Positions 50,936 to 60,174 of a DNA stretch of 64,000 bases are shown here, piece after piece. Position numbers and translations under genes: made by a program. The notes beneath the pieces were generated by a model. The model did not search any database. It had not been told where the DNA came from and saw only the letters and a program-made list of their open reading frames with translations. This stretch comes from Bacteroidia bacterium (GTDB taxonomy: Bacteria > Bacteroidota > Bacteroidia > Flavobacteriales > Flavobacteriaceae). Each line of letters opens with the position of its first letter. Position 1 is the first letter of the stretch. The stretch spans positions 1-64,000 of the forward strand of contig JAUIJA010000011.1 in assembly GCA_030431055.1 (NCBI GenBank), given 5' to 3'.

Positions 50936-51457
50936 TTTATGGTTTTCAATATAGTGATTAAACTCTTCAAAAATAATTTTAAACCAAGCTGTATAATCAT
51001 CTGGATTTTCTTGCATATCAGTTTTAATAGCATCAATGCTCATCCATTTCCATGATTCAACCTCATCTTTGTTAATGTTTGGCTCTTCATTGTATTTACC
51101 AATCATTACATGATCTAATTCGTGTTCGGTTAAACCATTATCGAAAGGTGCTTTGTAGATAAAATGAAATAATTCTGTTAAGTCTACTTCAAATCCCATT
51201 TCTTCTTGTAATCTTCTTTTTCCTGCTTGAATATTTGTTTCTCCAGGACGTTGATGACTACAACAAGTATTTGTCCACAATAATGGTGAATGGTATTTAG
51301 ATGCCGCTCGTTGTTGCAACATAATTTCGTTATTATCGTTCAAAACGAAAACCGAAAATGCACGATGTAACAACGCTTGTTCGTGAGCTGCTATTTTTTC
51401 CATTAAACCAATTGGCTCGTCATTTATATCGACTAAAATTACTTTCTCTTCTGTCAT
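50930..51457 (-). CDS. idi: Isopentenyl-diphosphate delta-isomerase, type I
   Basis: 175 residues, Nudix fold. The active-site cysteine is in LLWTNTCCSHQRPGE (Cys65/66), the catalytic Glu in GLTEHELDHV, with Nudix-like AGKRRLQEEMG. It interconverts IPP and DMAPP, supplying isoprenoid chains for quinones and for the carotenoids encoded at the right end of the window. Probably starts from the -7 box at 51474-51481. Confidence 0.94.
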   Translation of the reverse strand: MTEEKVILVDINDEPIGLMEKIAAHEQALLHRAFSVFVLNDNNEIMLQQRAASKYHSPLLWTNTCCSHQRPGETNIQAGKRRLQEEMGFEVDLTELFHFIYKAPFDNGLTEHELDHVMIGKYNEEPNINKDEVESWKWMSIDAIKTDMQENPDDYTAWFKIIFEEFNHYIENHKF

Positions 51458-51473
51458 TTCATTTGAATTGTGT

Positions 51474-51481
51474 CAAAAGTA
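51474..51481 (-). promoter_or_regulatory. -7 box of the idi promoter
   Basis: Reverse-strand TACTTTTG, full TAnnTTTG match, 17 bp before the idi ATG. Confidence 0.5.
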
Positions 51482-51596
51482 CAAATTTTTAAAAACTTAG
51501 CGTTTTAAAAACAATTTAAATAAATCCTAATTTTTACATCTTTAATTTGATATCCGTAAGATAACTCGTAACTTTATAATTCATAATCTTTTCAAG

Positions 51597-53096
51597 ATGA
51601 AAATCCTCTCTGCACAACAAATTAAAGAAGTAGATGAAGCTACAATGCAACTGGAACCCATTTCCTCAATTGAGTTAATGGAAAGAGCTGCAAGTGCTTG
51701 CGCAGATTGGATAATTCATCATTACAATACAACAAAGCATTTTGCTATTTTTTGTGGTTCGGGAAATAATGGCGGTGATGGATTAGCAATAGCTCGAATT
51801 TTAAAACAGAAACATTATAATGTAACTGTCTTTATTCTGTCTAATTCTGTTTATTCTGATAATGTTGAATCGAATTTTGAACTTTGGCAAAAAATTAACG
51901 GAAATACTGTTTCAATCAAATCTGAAGAAGATTTTCCTAATTTAAAAGATGAAAGCTTAGTTGTAATAGATTGTCTTCTTGGTTCAGGTTTAAATCGAAA
52001 CATTAAAGGATTAGCCGCAAAATTAATTCAGAACATAAACAAAGTCCAAAAAGAAGTAATTGCTATTGATATTCCTTCAGGAATGTATGTTGATAATAAT
52101 GCGACTAACTTACATTCAACAATAATTACTGCAACACACACTTTATCTTTAGAATTACCAAAACTCGCATTAATATTACCAGAAAACAGAGAAAAAAGCG
52201 GACAAATGCATATTATTCCTATCGGATTAAATAAAGAGGCAATTGAAAAGCAAGAATCTAAATACGAATGGATTACTGAAGAATATTTCAAAGATTTTTT
52301 AAAAAAACGAAATAGATTTAGTCATAAAGGAAATTTTGGTCATGTAAAAATTGTAGCAGGAAGTAAAGGAAAAATTGGCGCAGCTGTCTTAACAAGCAAA
52401 GCTAGTATTCGTTCTGGAGCTGGATTAGTAACTGCTGAAATTCCTGATTGTGGATATATTGTTTTACAAACTGCTATACCTGAAGTTATGGTAAAAATAA
52501 ACGGTGATAGCAAAATCGACGGTCGAATAGATTTAGATGATCACACATTTGGAATTGGTCCAGGTTTAGGAACAGATAAAGAAACTACAAAAGAAATCAT
52601 CCGTTTAATCAATAGAAATACTGAACCTATGGTTATCGATGCTGATGGTTTAAACATCCTATCCGAACACAAAGAAGAATGGGATAAAATTCCTATAAAT
52701 AGCATTTTAACTCCACATCCTAAAGAGCTAAGTCGATTAATAGGTAAATGGAATAATGATTTTGAAAAACTTGAACGAACGGCTAATCTTGCTAAAAAAT
52801 ACGGACTATATGTTGTTATTAAAGGTGCTTATACTGTTACCGTTTCGCCTCAAGGTAAGTTTTATTTCAATAGTTCTGGAAACCCTGGTTTAGCAACAGC
52901 CGGAAGTGGCGATGTTTTAACTGGAATTATTACGGGTTTATTAGCTCAAGGTTACAGCTCATTAGAAAGTTGTATTTTTGGCATTTATCTTCACGGTTTA
53001 GCAGGAAACATAGCAAGTCAAGAAAAAGGTGAAGCTTGTATGATAGCTTCTGATATTATTGACAATTTAGGAAAAGCTTATTTAAGCCTTCAATGA
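51597..53096 (+). CDS. nnr: Bifunctional NAD(P)H-hydrate epimerase / dehydratase
   Basis: 499 residues, the usual fused length. N-terminal YjeF epimerase domain (about 1-210) with FCGSGNNGGDGLAIAR; C-terminal ribokinase-like dehydratase domain (about 225-499) with HKGNFGHVKIVAGSKGKIGA, GIGPGLGTD, LTPHPKELSRL and TAGSGDVLTGI. It repairs damaged NAD(P)H hydrates. The last 15 bp overlap the convergent COG2509 gene. Confidence 0.95.
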   Translation: MKILSAQQIKEVDEATMQLEPISSIELMERAASACADWIIHHYNTTKHFAIFCGSGNNGGDGLAIARILKQKHYNVTVFILSNSVYSDNVESNFELWQKINGNTVSIKSEEDFPNLKDESLVVIDCLLGSGLNRNIKGLAAKLIQNINKVQKEVIAIDIPSGMYVDNNATNLHSTIITATHTLSLELPKLALILPENREKSGQMHIIPIGLNKEAIEKQESKYEWITEEYFKDFLKKRNRFSHKGNFGHVKIVAGSKGKIGAAVLTSKASIRSGAGLVTAEIPDCGYIVLQTAIPEVMVKINGDSKIDGRIDLDDHTFGIGPGLGTDKETTKEIIRLINRNTEPMVIDADGLNILSEHKEEWDKIPINSILTPHPKELSRLIGKWNNDFEKLERTANLAKKYGLYVVIKGAYTVTVSPQGKFYFNSSGNPGLATAGSGDVLTGIITGLLAQGYSSLESCIFGIYLHGLAGNIASQEKGEACMIASDIIDNLGKAYLSLQ

Positions 53097-54644
53097 TTCT
53101 GCGATTTTAATCGCGCATTTTTCACCATCAATTGCTGCAGAAATAATTCCGCCAGCGTAACCCGCGCCTTCTCCACAAGGATACAAACCTTTTATTTGAA
53201 TATGTTCTAAAGTAACTCTATCTCTTGGAATTCTTACTGGAGAAGAAGTTCTACTTTCTGGAGCATGTAAAATAGCTTCGTTAGTGAAATAACCTTTCAT
53301 ACTTTTTCCAAACTCTTGAAAACCTTGACGCATGGTTTGGGTTAAAAACCCTGGGAAAACTTCTCCTAATTCAACAGACGTTGTTCCTGGAACATACGAC
53401 GTTTTTGGAATTTCAGATGAAACTTTATTTTGAGAAAAATCAACCATTCTTTGTGCTGGAACTTGTTGGGTTTTCCCAGCAAATCGCCAAGCTCTTTGCT
53501 CAATATCTTTTTGAAATTCCATTCCCGCTAACGGACCAAATTTTGCAAATGGTTTAAAATCTTCTAATCGCAATTCGACTACAATTCCAGAATTGGCTGT
53601 AACTTGATCACGTTTTGATGGCGACCAACCATTGGTAACCACTTCGCCTTCAGCTGTAGCACATGGCGCAATAACTCCACCAGGACACATACAAAATGAA
53701 TACATACCGCGACCATTTACTTGCTTTACAATTGAATATGGAGCCGGTGGCAAATATTCACCTCGAAAATCACAAGAATATTGAATACTATCGATTAAAG
53801 ATTGTGGATGTTCAGCACGAACACCTAAAGCAAAAGGTTTGGCTTCAATTTCAATTTTTTTATGATATAATAATTCGAAAATATCACGAGCCGAATGTCC
53901 AGTAGCTAAGATTAATTTATTGGCTAAAATTGTATTGTCATTTTGAGTTACAACACCTTCAACTTCATTATTCTTGATTAAAATATCGGTTACTTTGGTA
54001 TCGAACAAAACTTGTCCGCCACATTCTATAATTTTTTCTCGAATATCTTGAATAATTTGCGGTAATTTATTGGTTCCAATATGTGGATGTGCTTCCACCA
54101 TAATTTCTGAAGTAGCGCCAAAACCAACTAACAAACGTAAAATTCTATCTACATCGCCACGTTTTTTTGAACGCGTATATAATTTACCATCTGAATAGGT
54201 TCCTGCGCCACCTTCACCAAAACAATAATTCGATTCTGGATTTACAATTCCATCAACATTAATCGCTTTTAAATCGCGACGACGACCACGAACATCTTTA
54301 CCTCTTTCAAGAACAATTGGTTTTAAACCCGATTCAATTAATTGAAGCGCTGCGAAAAGTCCGGCTGGACCAGCACCAACAACAATTACTTCTTGAGCAT
54401 TGGCAACATTCGGATAATCGGGTAATTCAATTTGAGTTTCCGTATAAGGTTCGCCAACTAAAAAAACATTGGCTTTAATATTCATTTTTATACTACGCTG
54501 ACGAGCATCGATTGAACGCTTCACCACATCTACTTTTTGAATTTCTTTTGGTGAAACCTGAAATAACTTGGCAACATGTTGAATAAGCAAACTTTCGTTT
54601 GCAGCTACTTCGGGTGAAACTTGAAATTGAAATTCGCGTGGCAT
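53082..54644 (-). CDS. FAD-dependent oxidoreductase, COG2509 type
   Basis: 520 residues. A small N-terminal domain (about 1-80), then FAD-binding VVGAGPAGLFAALQLIESGL, RGRRRDLKAINVDGIVNPES, the Cys-containing NYCFGEGGAGTYSDGKLYTR, ATGHSARD, a Cys-rich stretch YSFCMCPGGVIAPCATAEGE and PCGEGAGYAGGIISAAIDGE at the C-terminus. This is the widespread, poorly characterised COG2509 family. Cytoplasmic; the reaction is unknown. Ends overlap nnr tail to tail by 15 bp. Confidence 0.9.
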   Translation of the reverse strand: MPREFQFQVSPEVAANESLLIQHVAKLFQVSPKEIQKVDVVKRSIDARQRSIKMNIKANVFLVGEPYTETQIELPDYPNVANAQEVIVVGAGPAGLFAALQLIESGLKPIVLERGKDVRGRRRDLKAINVDGIVNPESNYCFGEGGAGTYSDGKLYTRSKKRGDVDRILRLLVGFGATSEIMVEAHPHIGTNKLPQIIQDIREKIIECGGQVLFDTKVTDILIKNNEVEGVVTQNDNTILANKLILATGHSARDIFELLYHKKIEIEAKPFALGVRAEHPQSLIDSIQYSCDFRGEYLPPAPYSIVKQVNGRGMYSFCMCPGGVIAPCATAEGEVVTNGWSPSKRDQVTANSGIVVELRLEDFKPFAKFGPLAGMEFQKDIEQRAWRFAGKTQQVPAQRMVDFSQNKVSSEIPKTSYVPGTTSVELGEVFPGFLTQTMRQGFQEFGKSMKGYFTNEAILHAPESRTSSPVRIPRDRVTLEHIQIKGLYPCGEGAGYAGGIISAAIDGEKCAIKIAESLKA

Positions 54645-54713
54645 TTTATGTTTATTCTTTTATTTGTTCTTCGATAATTCGTTGCAAAAGTAACTATTTA
54701 TAAGATTGCTTTG

Positions 54714-54721
54714 TAACTTTG
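54714..54721 (+). promoter_or_regulatory. -7 box for the 78-residue gene
   Basis: TAACTTTG, full TAnnTTTG match, 20 bp before the ATG at 54742. No -33 TTG at the best spacing. Confidence 0.5.
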
Positions 54722-54741
54722 CTTCTTAGAAACGTAAAGAA

Positions 54742-54978
54742 ATGCGAAGAATAAAACTCATTTGGGATTTCAGAGGTCAAGCTGCGACGAAAACAGCCGA
54801 GCATCATGAAATTCATTTAAAAGAATTTTTAATTAAAGAAAATTATCCTTTACAAATAACTGGTTTTACCGAAATTAATGATATGCATGCTATTGCATTT
54901 TTGGTTGTTGAAGAAAAAGACATGATTACTTTTCGTGACGCTTTAAAACCTCATCGTGGCGAAGTGTACACTAATTAG
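54742..54978 (+). CDS. Small conserved-looking cytoplasmic protein
   Basis: 78 residues: MRRIKLIWDFRGQAATKTAE, HHEIHLKEFL, then ITGFTEINDMHAIAFLVVEE and FRDALKPHRGEVY. The beta-alpha-beta-beta pattern and three early His residues suggest a small ferredoxin-like fold; I do not know a named family. It has its own -7 box. Its 3' end overlaps the convergent DUF2891 gene by 8 bp. Confidence 0.78.
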   Translation: MRRIKLIWDFRGQAATKTAEHHEIHLKEFLIKENYPLQITGFTEINDMHAIAFLVVEEKDMITFRDALKPHRGEVYTN

Positions 54979-56029
54979 TTTTTTCCTCGTAAGCCCTTAA
55001 CGCAAAAGATGCTAACCAATGTTCGCCTTCATAATTTCCGTCAACGATAGATGGTAATGAAAACTGTAAATGTACATTTGCTAAAGGCTTTAAATGCGCT
55101 AATTTTTTAGGATATTTCTTAGCTAAAGCATAAAAATTCCAAGCGCGACTAAAATTTAAACCATCCAAATGTACTAAATGTCCATCAGTTCTATCGGATA
55201 CTTTTGCCACTTCCCATTGGAAATTTTTATTTAGCAATTGTGGTGAAAATTTCTTAAGCCAATTCAAAAATTCTTTTTCCAATAAAATGCGTTGCATCAA
55301 TCCTATTTCTTCTAAACATGGCGATAAAAAATCGGTTCCACTTGGTTCCCAATTTAACGGACAATTTTCATCTTTATTAAATAATCGCAAAGCGTTCTCT
55401 TTAATACTCGTTTGCAATTCTTTGTTTTCTGAAAAAACGGCATAATCCCAAGCATTACTTAATCCGAAAGCTGTATTTGAATGTGTTCCAACTCTAATTG
55501 GGTACAACAATTTTGGTAAAAATTCAATATATCTTTCAATAATTAAATTTGAAAGCGGTTTTAGGTTTTCGGCTAATGGTTTTGCGTAATCGTCATTAGA
55601 TTGTTCTAATTCTAACTGAAGTTTTAACAACCAATTCCAACCATAAGTTCGTTCAAAAGATTTCTCATGAGGCTTAGATAAATAGGCAATTTCAGTTTGA
55701 ATATTTTCCGCTGATAAGTTCGTTTGAAGTTTTTTAATAATTGCTTCTCTATTTTCTAAATCCTTAAAATTTGATAATAAATATACCAAACTCCAATGTC
55801 CGTGAACGGAAGAATGCCAATCGAAACAACCATAAAATGCTGGATGTAAAACTTTAGGCGATTGCAATTCGGAATCATTTATAAGTAATTGCCCTAATTT
55901 ATTAGGATATTCTTGTTGCAAACATTTAAAAGGTAAGCTCGATAAATGATTGGCTTGTTCAAGTGTGAGTTCTTGGGAAAAAACAGAACAAGTAAAAAAA
56001 CTAATAAATAAAACGTTAAATAATTTCAT
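54971..56029 (-). CDS. DUF2891 family secreted protein
   Basis: 352 residues with signal peptide (KLFNVLFISFFTCSVFSQ). The family block HPAFYGCFDWHSSVHGHWSL (62-81) is rich in aromatic and His residues, followed by alpha/alpha-type helical segments (TYGWNWLLKLQLEL, VGTHSNTAFGLSNAWDYA, HLVHLDGLNFSRAWNFY). DUF2891 has an alpha-toroid look like glycan-processing enzymes, but activity is not established. Probably periplasmic. Confidence 0.88.
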   Translation of the reverse strand: MKLFNVLFISFFTCSVFSQELTLEQANHLSSLPFKCLQQEYPNKLGQLLINDSELQSPKVLHPAFYGCFDWHSSVHGHWSLVYLLSNFKDLENREAIIKKLQTNLSAENIQTEIAYLSKPHEKSFERTYGWNWLLKLQLELEQSNDDYAKPLAENLKPLSNLIIERYIEFLPKLLYPIRVGTHSNTAFGLSNAWDYAVFSENKELQTSIKENALRLFNKDENCPLNWEPSGTDFLSPCLEEIGLMQRILLEKEFLNWLKKFSPQLLNKNFQWEVAKVSDRTDGHLVHLDGLNFSRAWNFYALAKKYPKKLAHLKPLANVHLQFSLPSIVDGNYEGEHWLASFALRAYEEKTN

Positions 56030-56044
56030 TGTAATTTTTTTATT

Positions 56045-56070
56045 AAAAAAGGAGCAAATTGCTCCTTTTT
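56045..56070 (-). terminator. Terminator of the membrane-protein gene at 56102
   Basis: Stem AAAAAAGGAGCA / TGCTCCTTTTT, loop AAT, with the A run giving a U tract on the minus strand. Confidence 0.85.
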
Positions 56071-56101
56071 AGTATAGTAATTTTGTTTGAAAACTGAAAA
56101 G

Positions 56102-56884
56102 TTATGCTGCGTCTTTAACTTCTTCTGAAGTTTCAGTTTCATCAGAAGTTTCTTCGTGTAAACCTTCTTTAACTTTTTCTAGTTTTTGGTTTAAAGTTTC
56201 TTCTGACAATCCGTCTTCTTTCATTTTTTGACCTTTACATCTTTGGCACAATTGATCGATTCCTTTTGTTTCATAAGATTCTGCAACTGTTCCATTCATA
56301 ATTGAAGTACTATTTTTTATATAACCGCAATCTTCATATAAATGATAACGCCCACCGGACTTTGTCCAATACACATTATTTGTTCCAGTTAAGGCTTCAA
56401 CCATATTGGTTTCTTCAGTATATTTTTCAACAGAAGCTGGGTTAAATTCGGCTCCGCCAATTCCTGCAATTACTAATGCAACACCAGCAATACTTCCTAG
56501 AATAGCTTTACTTTTTCCATCAATTTTCTTATTCGTTAAAATAAAAATAATCAGAGGTAAAAAAGCAATAAATGCAAGTACAACGCCTAATTGGCTTTGC
56601 ATATAGAATAAAAATTTGTTTTTTTCTGAAGGCGGATTTAAACGGTTTGATTTTTTCCATAAAATAGAACCAATAAACACTAAAATTAAATCGAGAACAA
56701 TAAATCCGATTACCCAAGCATTAACTGGTGAACTACCTTCATTAACCGCTTGCATAATAAAACGAATTGCAAAAACTTGGGCTACAATTGCTCCAAGCCA
56801 TAATAAAGCTGCAAATAAACGGAATTGAGTAGCTTTTCCTTTAGCTTCATCCGTAGGTTTCCACACATTTTGATTTTCTGACAT
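56102..56884 (-). CDS. Membrane protein with C-terminal Cys/His motif and acidic tail
   Basis: 260 residues. Four hydrophobic helices (about 22-45, 57-76, 95-112, 125-145), then a soluble part with YHLYEDCGYI and LCQRCKGQK (His, Cys, CxxC), which may bind zinc, and a Glu/Thr-rich C-terminus ending EEVKDAA. No family recognised. It lies 38 bp downstream of recQ on the same strand, and an independent promoter was not found, so it may be co-transcribed. Confidence 0.8.
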   Translation of the reverse strand: MSENQNVWKPTDEAKGKATQFRLFAALLWLGAIVAQVFAIRFIMQAVNEGSSPVNAWVIGFIVLDLILVFIGSILWKKSNRLNPPSEKNKFLFYMQSQLGVVLAFIAFLPLIIFILTNKKIDGKSKAILGSIAGVALVIAGIGGAEFNPASVEKYTEETNMVEALTGTNNVYWTKSGGRYHLYEDCGYIKNSTSIMNGTVAESYETKGIDQLCQRCKGQKMKEDGLSEETLNQKLEKVKEGLHEETSDETETSEEVKDAA

Positions 56885-56889
56885 AAAAT

Positions 56890-56903
56890 AGTGATTAGTG
56901 ATT
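56890..56903. repeat. Heptamer repeat between recQ and the membrane-protein gene
   Basis: Two exact units AGTGATT, AGTGATT followed by the degenerate AATGAAA. Same AGTNATT type as 34994-35028. Confidence 0.5.
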
Positions 56904-56922
56904 AATGAAATTAATATGTTCT

Positions 56923-59124
56923 TTAGTTAGCGACTTCACTGATAAATTTTATTCGCATTAAACGCAATTCTTCGGTATCGTAATCGCCATCAAACTCTTT
57001 TAAAGCTTCTTCGATTTTATCGGTTTCCGAATCCATGAAATAATCGTGAATTTCTTCTTGTTGGTCTTCATCTAAAATATCATCAATCCAATAGCCAATA
57101 TTCAATTTAGTTCCTGAATAAACAATTTGCTCCATCGATTTAAGCAATTCGTCCATTTCTAAACCTTTTGCTTTTGCAATGTCTTCAAAATCTAATTTTT
57201 TATCAACACTTTGAATAATATATAATTTTAAAGCTGAGTTTGTTCCGGTTGATTTTACGACTAAATCATCTGGACGAATAATATCATTATCGTCAACATA
57301 TTTTTCGATTAAAGCAACAAATTCTTTTCCGTATTTTTTAGCTTTTCCTTCTCCTACACCATGCACATTACTCATTTCATCAATAGAAATAGGATATTTT
57401 AACGACATATCTTCTAAAGAAGGATCTTGAAACACAACAAATGGTGGAACTCCTAATTTTTTAGCAACTTTCTTACGTAAATCTTTCAATAAAGTCATTA
57501 AGGCTTCATCAGTTCCTCCACCAGAAGATTTTGCAGCTACAGTTATACTCTCATCATCTGTTTCATTGAACTCATGATCTTCTGACATCATAAAAGAGCT
57601 TGGTTTTTCTATAAAACCATGTCCTTTTTCAGTAACTTTTAAAACACCATATGTTTCAATATCTTTTTTGATTAATCCATCAACTAAAATTTGGCGAATT
57701 AAAGCCATCCAATATTTTTCATCAAACTTACTTCCTTTTCCAAACAAAGGATTAGCATCTATTTTATGCGCTTTTATTATAGCATTAACTTTACCTAAAA
57801 GAGTAAAAATAACTTCTTTTGATTTGAATTTTTCATTTGTATCTCGAATAACTTTCAATAGAAGTTGGACTTCGTCTTGTGCTTCAACTTTTTTCTTCGG
57901 ATTACGAACATTATCATCCATATCAGCACCTTCTCCATTTACTTCATCAAATTCTTCTCCGAAATAATGCAATAAATATTTACGTCGCGACATTGAAGTT
58001 TCTGCATACGCTACAACTTCTTGAAGTAACGCAAAACCAACTTCTTGTTCGGCAACTGGTTTACCCGACATGAATTTTTCGAGCTTTTCAATATCTTTAT
58101 AGGAGTAATATGCTAAACAATGACCTTCTCCACCATCTCGGCCAGCACGACCAGTTTCTTGGTAATAACTTTCTAATGATTTTGGTATATCATGGTGGAT
58201 TACAAAGCGAACATCTGGTTTGTCAATTCCCATACCAAAGGCAATTGTTGCCACTACAACATCAACATCTTCCATTAAGAACATATCTTGGTGTTTTGCA
58301 CGAGTTTTAGCATCTAAACCAGCGTGATAAGGAACTGCGCTAATTCCGTTTACTTGTAACAATTGTGCAATATCCTCTACTTTTTTTCGACTTAAGCAAT
58401 AAATAACGCCTGATTTTCCTTTATTCTGTTTAATAAAACGAATAATATCAGCCTCAACATTTTTTGTTTTTGGTCGGATTTCATAAAACAGATTTGCTCT
58501 ATTAAAAGATGCTTTAAACACATTTGCATCAGACATATCCAAGTTCTTCAAAATATCCTCTTGAACTTTTGGCGTTGCTGTTGCTGTTAAACCTATAACC
58601 GGAATATCATCTCCTAATTGTTTAATGATTCCTTTAAGGTTTCTGTATTCTGGACGAAAGTCATGTCCCCATTCTGAAATACAATGTGCTTCATCTATAG
58701 CGACAAAAGATATTTTAACTCCTCTTAAAAAGTTGATATACTCTTCTTTTGTCAAAGATTCTGGAGCAACATAAAGCATTTTAGTAACACCATCTAATAT
58801 ATCTTTTTTAACCTGATTTACTTCTGTTTTAGTCAAAGAAGAATTTAGAACATGGGCTACACCAACTTCAGAGCTCAAACTTCTAATTGCATCAACTTGA
58901 TTCTTCATTAAAGCAATTAAAGGCGAAACCACAATTGCTGTTCCTTCTAAAGCTAAAGCAGGTAGTTGATAACACAATGATTTTCCACCACCCGTAGGCA
59001 TGATTACAAAAGTGTTTTGACCTTGAATTATGCTTTTAACGACTTGCTCTTGAAGTCCTTTAAATTGGTTAAACCCGAAATATTTTTTTAATTCTTTGTG
59101 TAAATCAATTTCGCTTGGTTTCAT
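56923..59124 (-). CDS. recQ: ATP-dependent DNA helicase RecQ, lacking zinc cysteines
   Basis: 733 residues. Walker A PTGGGKS (43-49), DEAH box (144-147), the aromatic-rich loop SEWGHDFRPEY, GLTATAT and the QETGRAGRDG motif. RQC and HRDC-like regions follow (HRDC about 545-625, RKKVAKKLGVPPFVVF), plus an acidic C-terminal extension. The zinc-binding module of RecQ is altered: Ser379 replaces the first Cys and NGEGADMDD (397-405) stands where C-x2-C-x2-C is expected, so no zinc ligand remains. RecQ unwinds forked DNA in recombination repair. Confidence 0.95.
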   Translation of the reverse strand: MKPSEIDLHKELKKYFGFNQFKGLQEQVVKSIIQGQNTFVIMPTGGGKSLCYQLPALALEGTAIVVSPLIALMKNQVDAIRSLSSEVGVAHVLNSSLTKTEVNQVKKDILDGVTKMLYVAPESLTKEEYINFLRGVKISFVAIDEAHCISEWGHDFRPEYRNLKGIIKQLGDDIPVIGLTATATPKVQEDILKNLDMSDANVFKASFNRANLFYEIRPKTKNVEADIIRFIKQNKGKSGVIYCLSRKKVEDIAQLLQVNGISAVPYHAGLDAKTRAKHQDMFLMEDVDVVVATIAFGMGIDKPDVRFVIHHDIPKSLESYYQETGRAGRDGGEGHCLAYYSYKDIEKLEKFMSGKPVAEQEVGFALLQEVVAYAETSMSRRKYLLHYFGEEFDEVNGEGADMDDNVRNPKKKVEAQDEVQLLLKVIRDTNEKFKSKEVIFTLLGKVNAIIKAHKIDANPLFGKGSKFDEKYWMALIRQILVDGLIKKDIETYGVLKVTEKGHGFIEKPSSFMMSEDHEFNETDDESITVAAKSSGGGTDEALMTLLKDLRKKVAKKLGVPPFVVFQDPSLEDMSLKYPISIDEMSNVHGVGEGKAKKYGKEFVALIEKYVDDNDIIRPDDLVVKSTGTNSALKLYIIQSVDKKLDFEDIAKAKGLEMDELLKSMEQIVYSGTKLNIGYWIDDILDEDQQEEIHDYFMDSETDKIEEALKEFDGDYDTEELRLMRIKFISEVAN

Positions 59125-59146
59125 TCTCTATTAATATGATTTTACC

Positions 59147-59162
59147 TAAATTTGCAAACATA
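59147..59162. promoter_or_regulatory. Abutting divergent -7 boxes of recQ and kdsD
   Basis: TAAATTTG (59147-59154) reads rightward towards kdsD; directly next to it CAAACATA (59155-59162) is TATGTTTG on the reverse strand towards recQ. Two RNA polymerases could not bind both at once. Confidence 0.5.
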
Positions 59163-59208
59163 AAGATACAATTTTCTTTAATATCACAAAACATAATTAC
59201 GATATACT

Positions 59209-60174
59209 TTGAACACAACTAACACTATACTTGAATCGGCTAAAAGAACTATTTTAGAAGAAAGCAAAAGCATCTCACAACTAACTAATTACCTCACCGA
59301 AGATTTCTCAAAAGCAGTTTCGTTAATTCATGAAGCCAAAGGAAGATTAGTAGTAACTGGAATTGGTAAAAGCGCAATTATTGCTCAAAAGATAGTAGCA
59401 ACCTTAAATTCTACAGGAACACCGTCGCTATTTTTACATGCATCAGAAGCTGTCCATGGTGATTTAGGAATGGTTCAACCTGGTGATATTATCATTTGTA
59501 TTTCTAAAAGTGGAAATAGTCCGGAAATTAAAGTTTTAGCTCCGTTATTAAAAAGACATGATAATATATTAATCGGGATGACTTCTGATAAAAATTCTTT
59601 TTTAGGAAAAGAATCGCATTACATTTTACACGCACATGTTGATAAAGAAGCTTGTCCGAATAATTTAGCGCCAACAAATAGCACAACTGCTCAATTAGTT
59701 TTAGGTGATGCACTTGCAGTGGCGCTAATGGAATTACGCCAGTTTAAAAGTGAAGATTTTGCTTTATATCACCCTGGCGGCGCTTTAGGTAAAAAATTAT
59801 TACTTCGCGTTGCTGACATGTTAGACACAACTCACGCACCAAAAGTTAGTCCAGATGCATCAATTAAAAATGTTATTGTAGAGATTTCTGAAAAACGATT
59901 GGGTGTTACTGCAGTAATCGAAAATGAAAAAGTTATTGGAATAATTACAGATGGTGATATTCGTAGAATGCTTAACACAAACGACACATTTACGCATTTA
60001 ACTGCAAAAGATATTATGACTAAAAATCCTAAAAATATTTCTTCGGATATTTTAGTTTCGGAAGCTTTGAGTATTTTAGAAAATAATTCGATAACACAAT
60101 TAGTTGTAATTGACAACGATAACTACAAAGGAATTTTACATTTACACGATATTTTAAAAGAAGGAATAGTATAA
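59209..60174 (+). CDS. kdsD: Arabinose-5-phosphate isomerase, KpsF/GutQ/KdsD family
   Basis: 321 residues. SIS domain (about 40-175; VVTGIGKSAIIAQKIVATLN, HASEAVHGDLGM, ISKSGNSPEI) and two CBS domains (about 205-321). It makes arabinose-5-P for Kdo, the inner-core LPS sugar. The start is TTG at 59209: an in-frame TAA lies 15 bp upstream (59194-59196) and no ATG is found before the conserved SIS domain. Overlaps tatC by one base. With lptB downstream, the cluster serves the envelope. Confidence 0.92.
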   Translation: MNTTNTILESAKRTILEESKSISQLTNYLTEDFSKAVSLIHEAKGRLVVTGIGKSAIIAQKIVATLNSTGTPSLFLHASEAVHGDLGMVQPGDIIICISKSGNSPEIKVLAPLLKRHDNILIGMTSDKNSFLGKESHYILHAHVDKEACPNNLAPTNSTTAQLVLGDALAVALMELRQFKSEDFALYHPGGALGKKLLLRVADMLDTTHAPKVSPDASIKNVIVEISEKRLGVTAVIENEKVIGIITDGDIRRMLNTNDTFTHLTAKDIMTKNPKNISSDILVSEALSILENNSITQLVVIDNDNYKGILHLHDILKEGIV

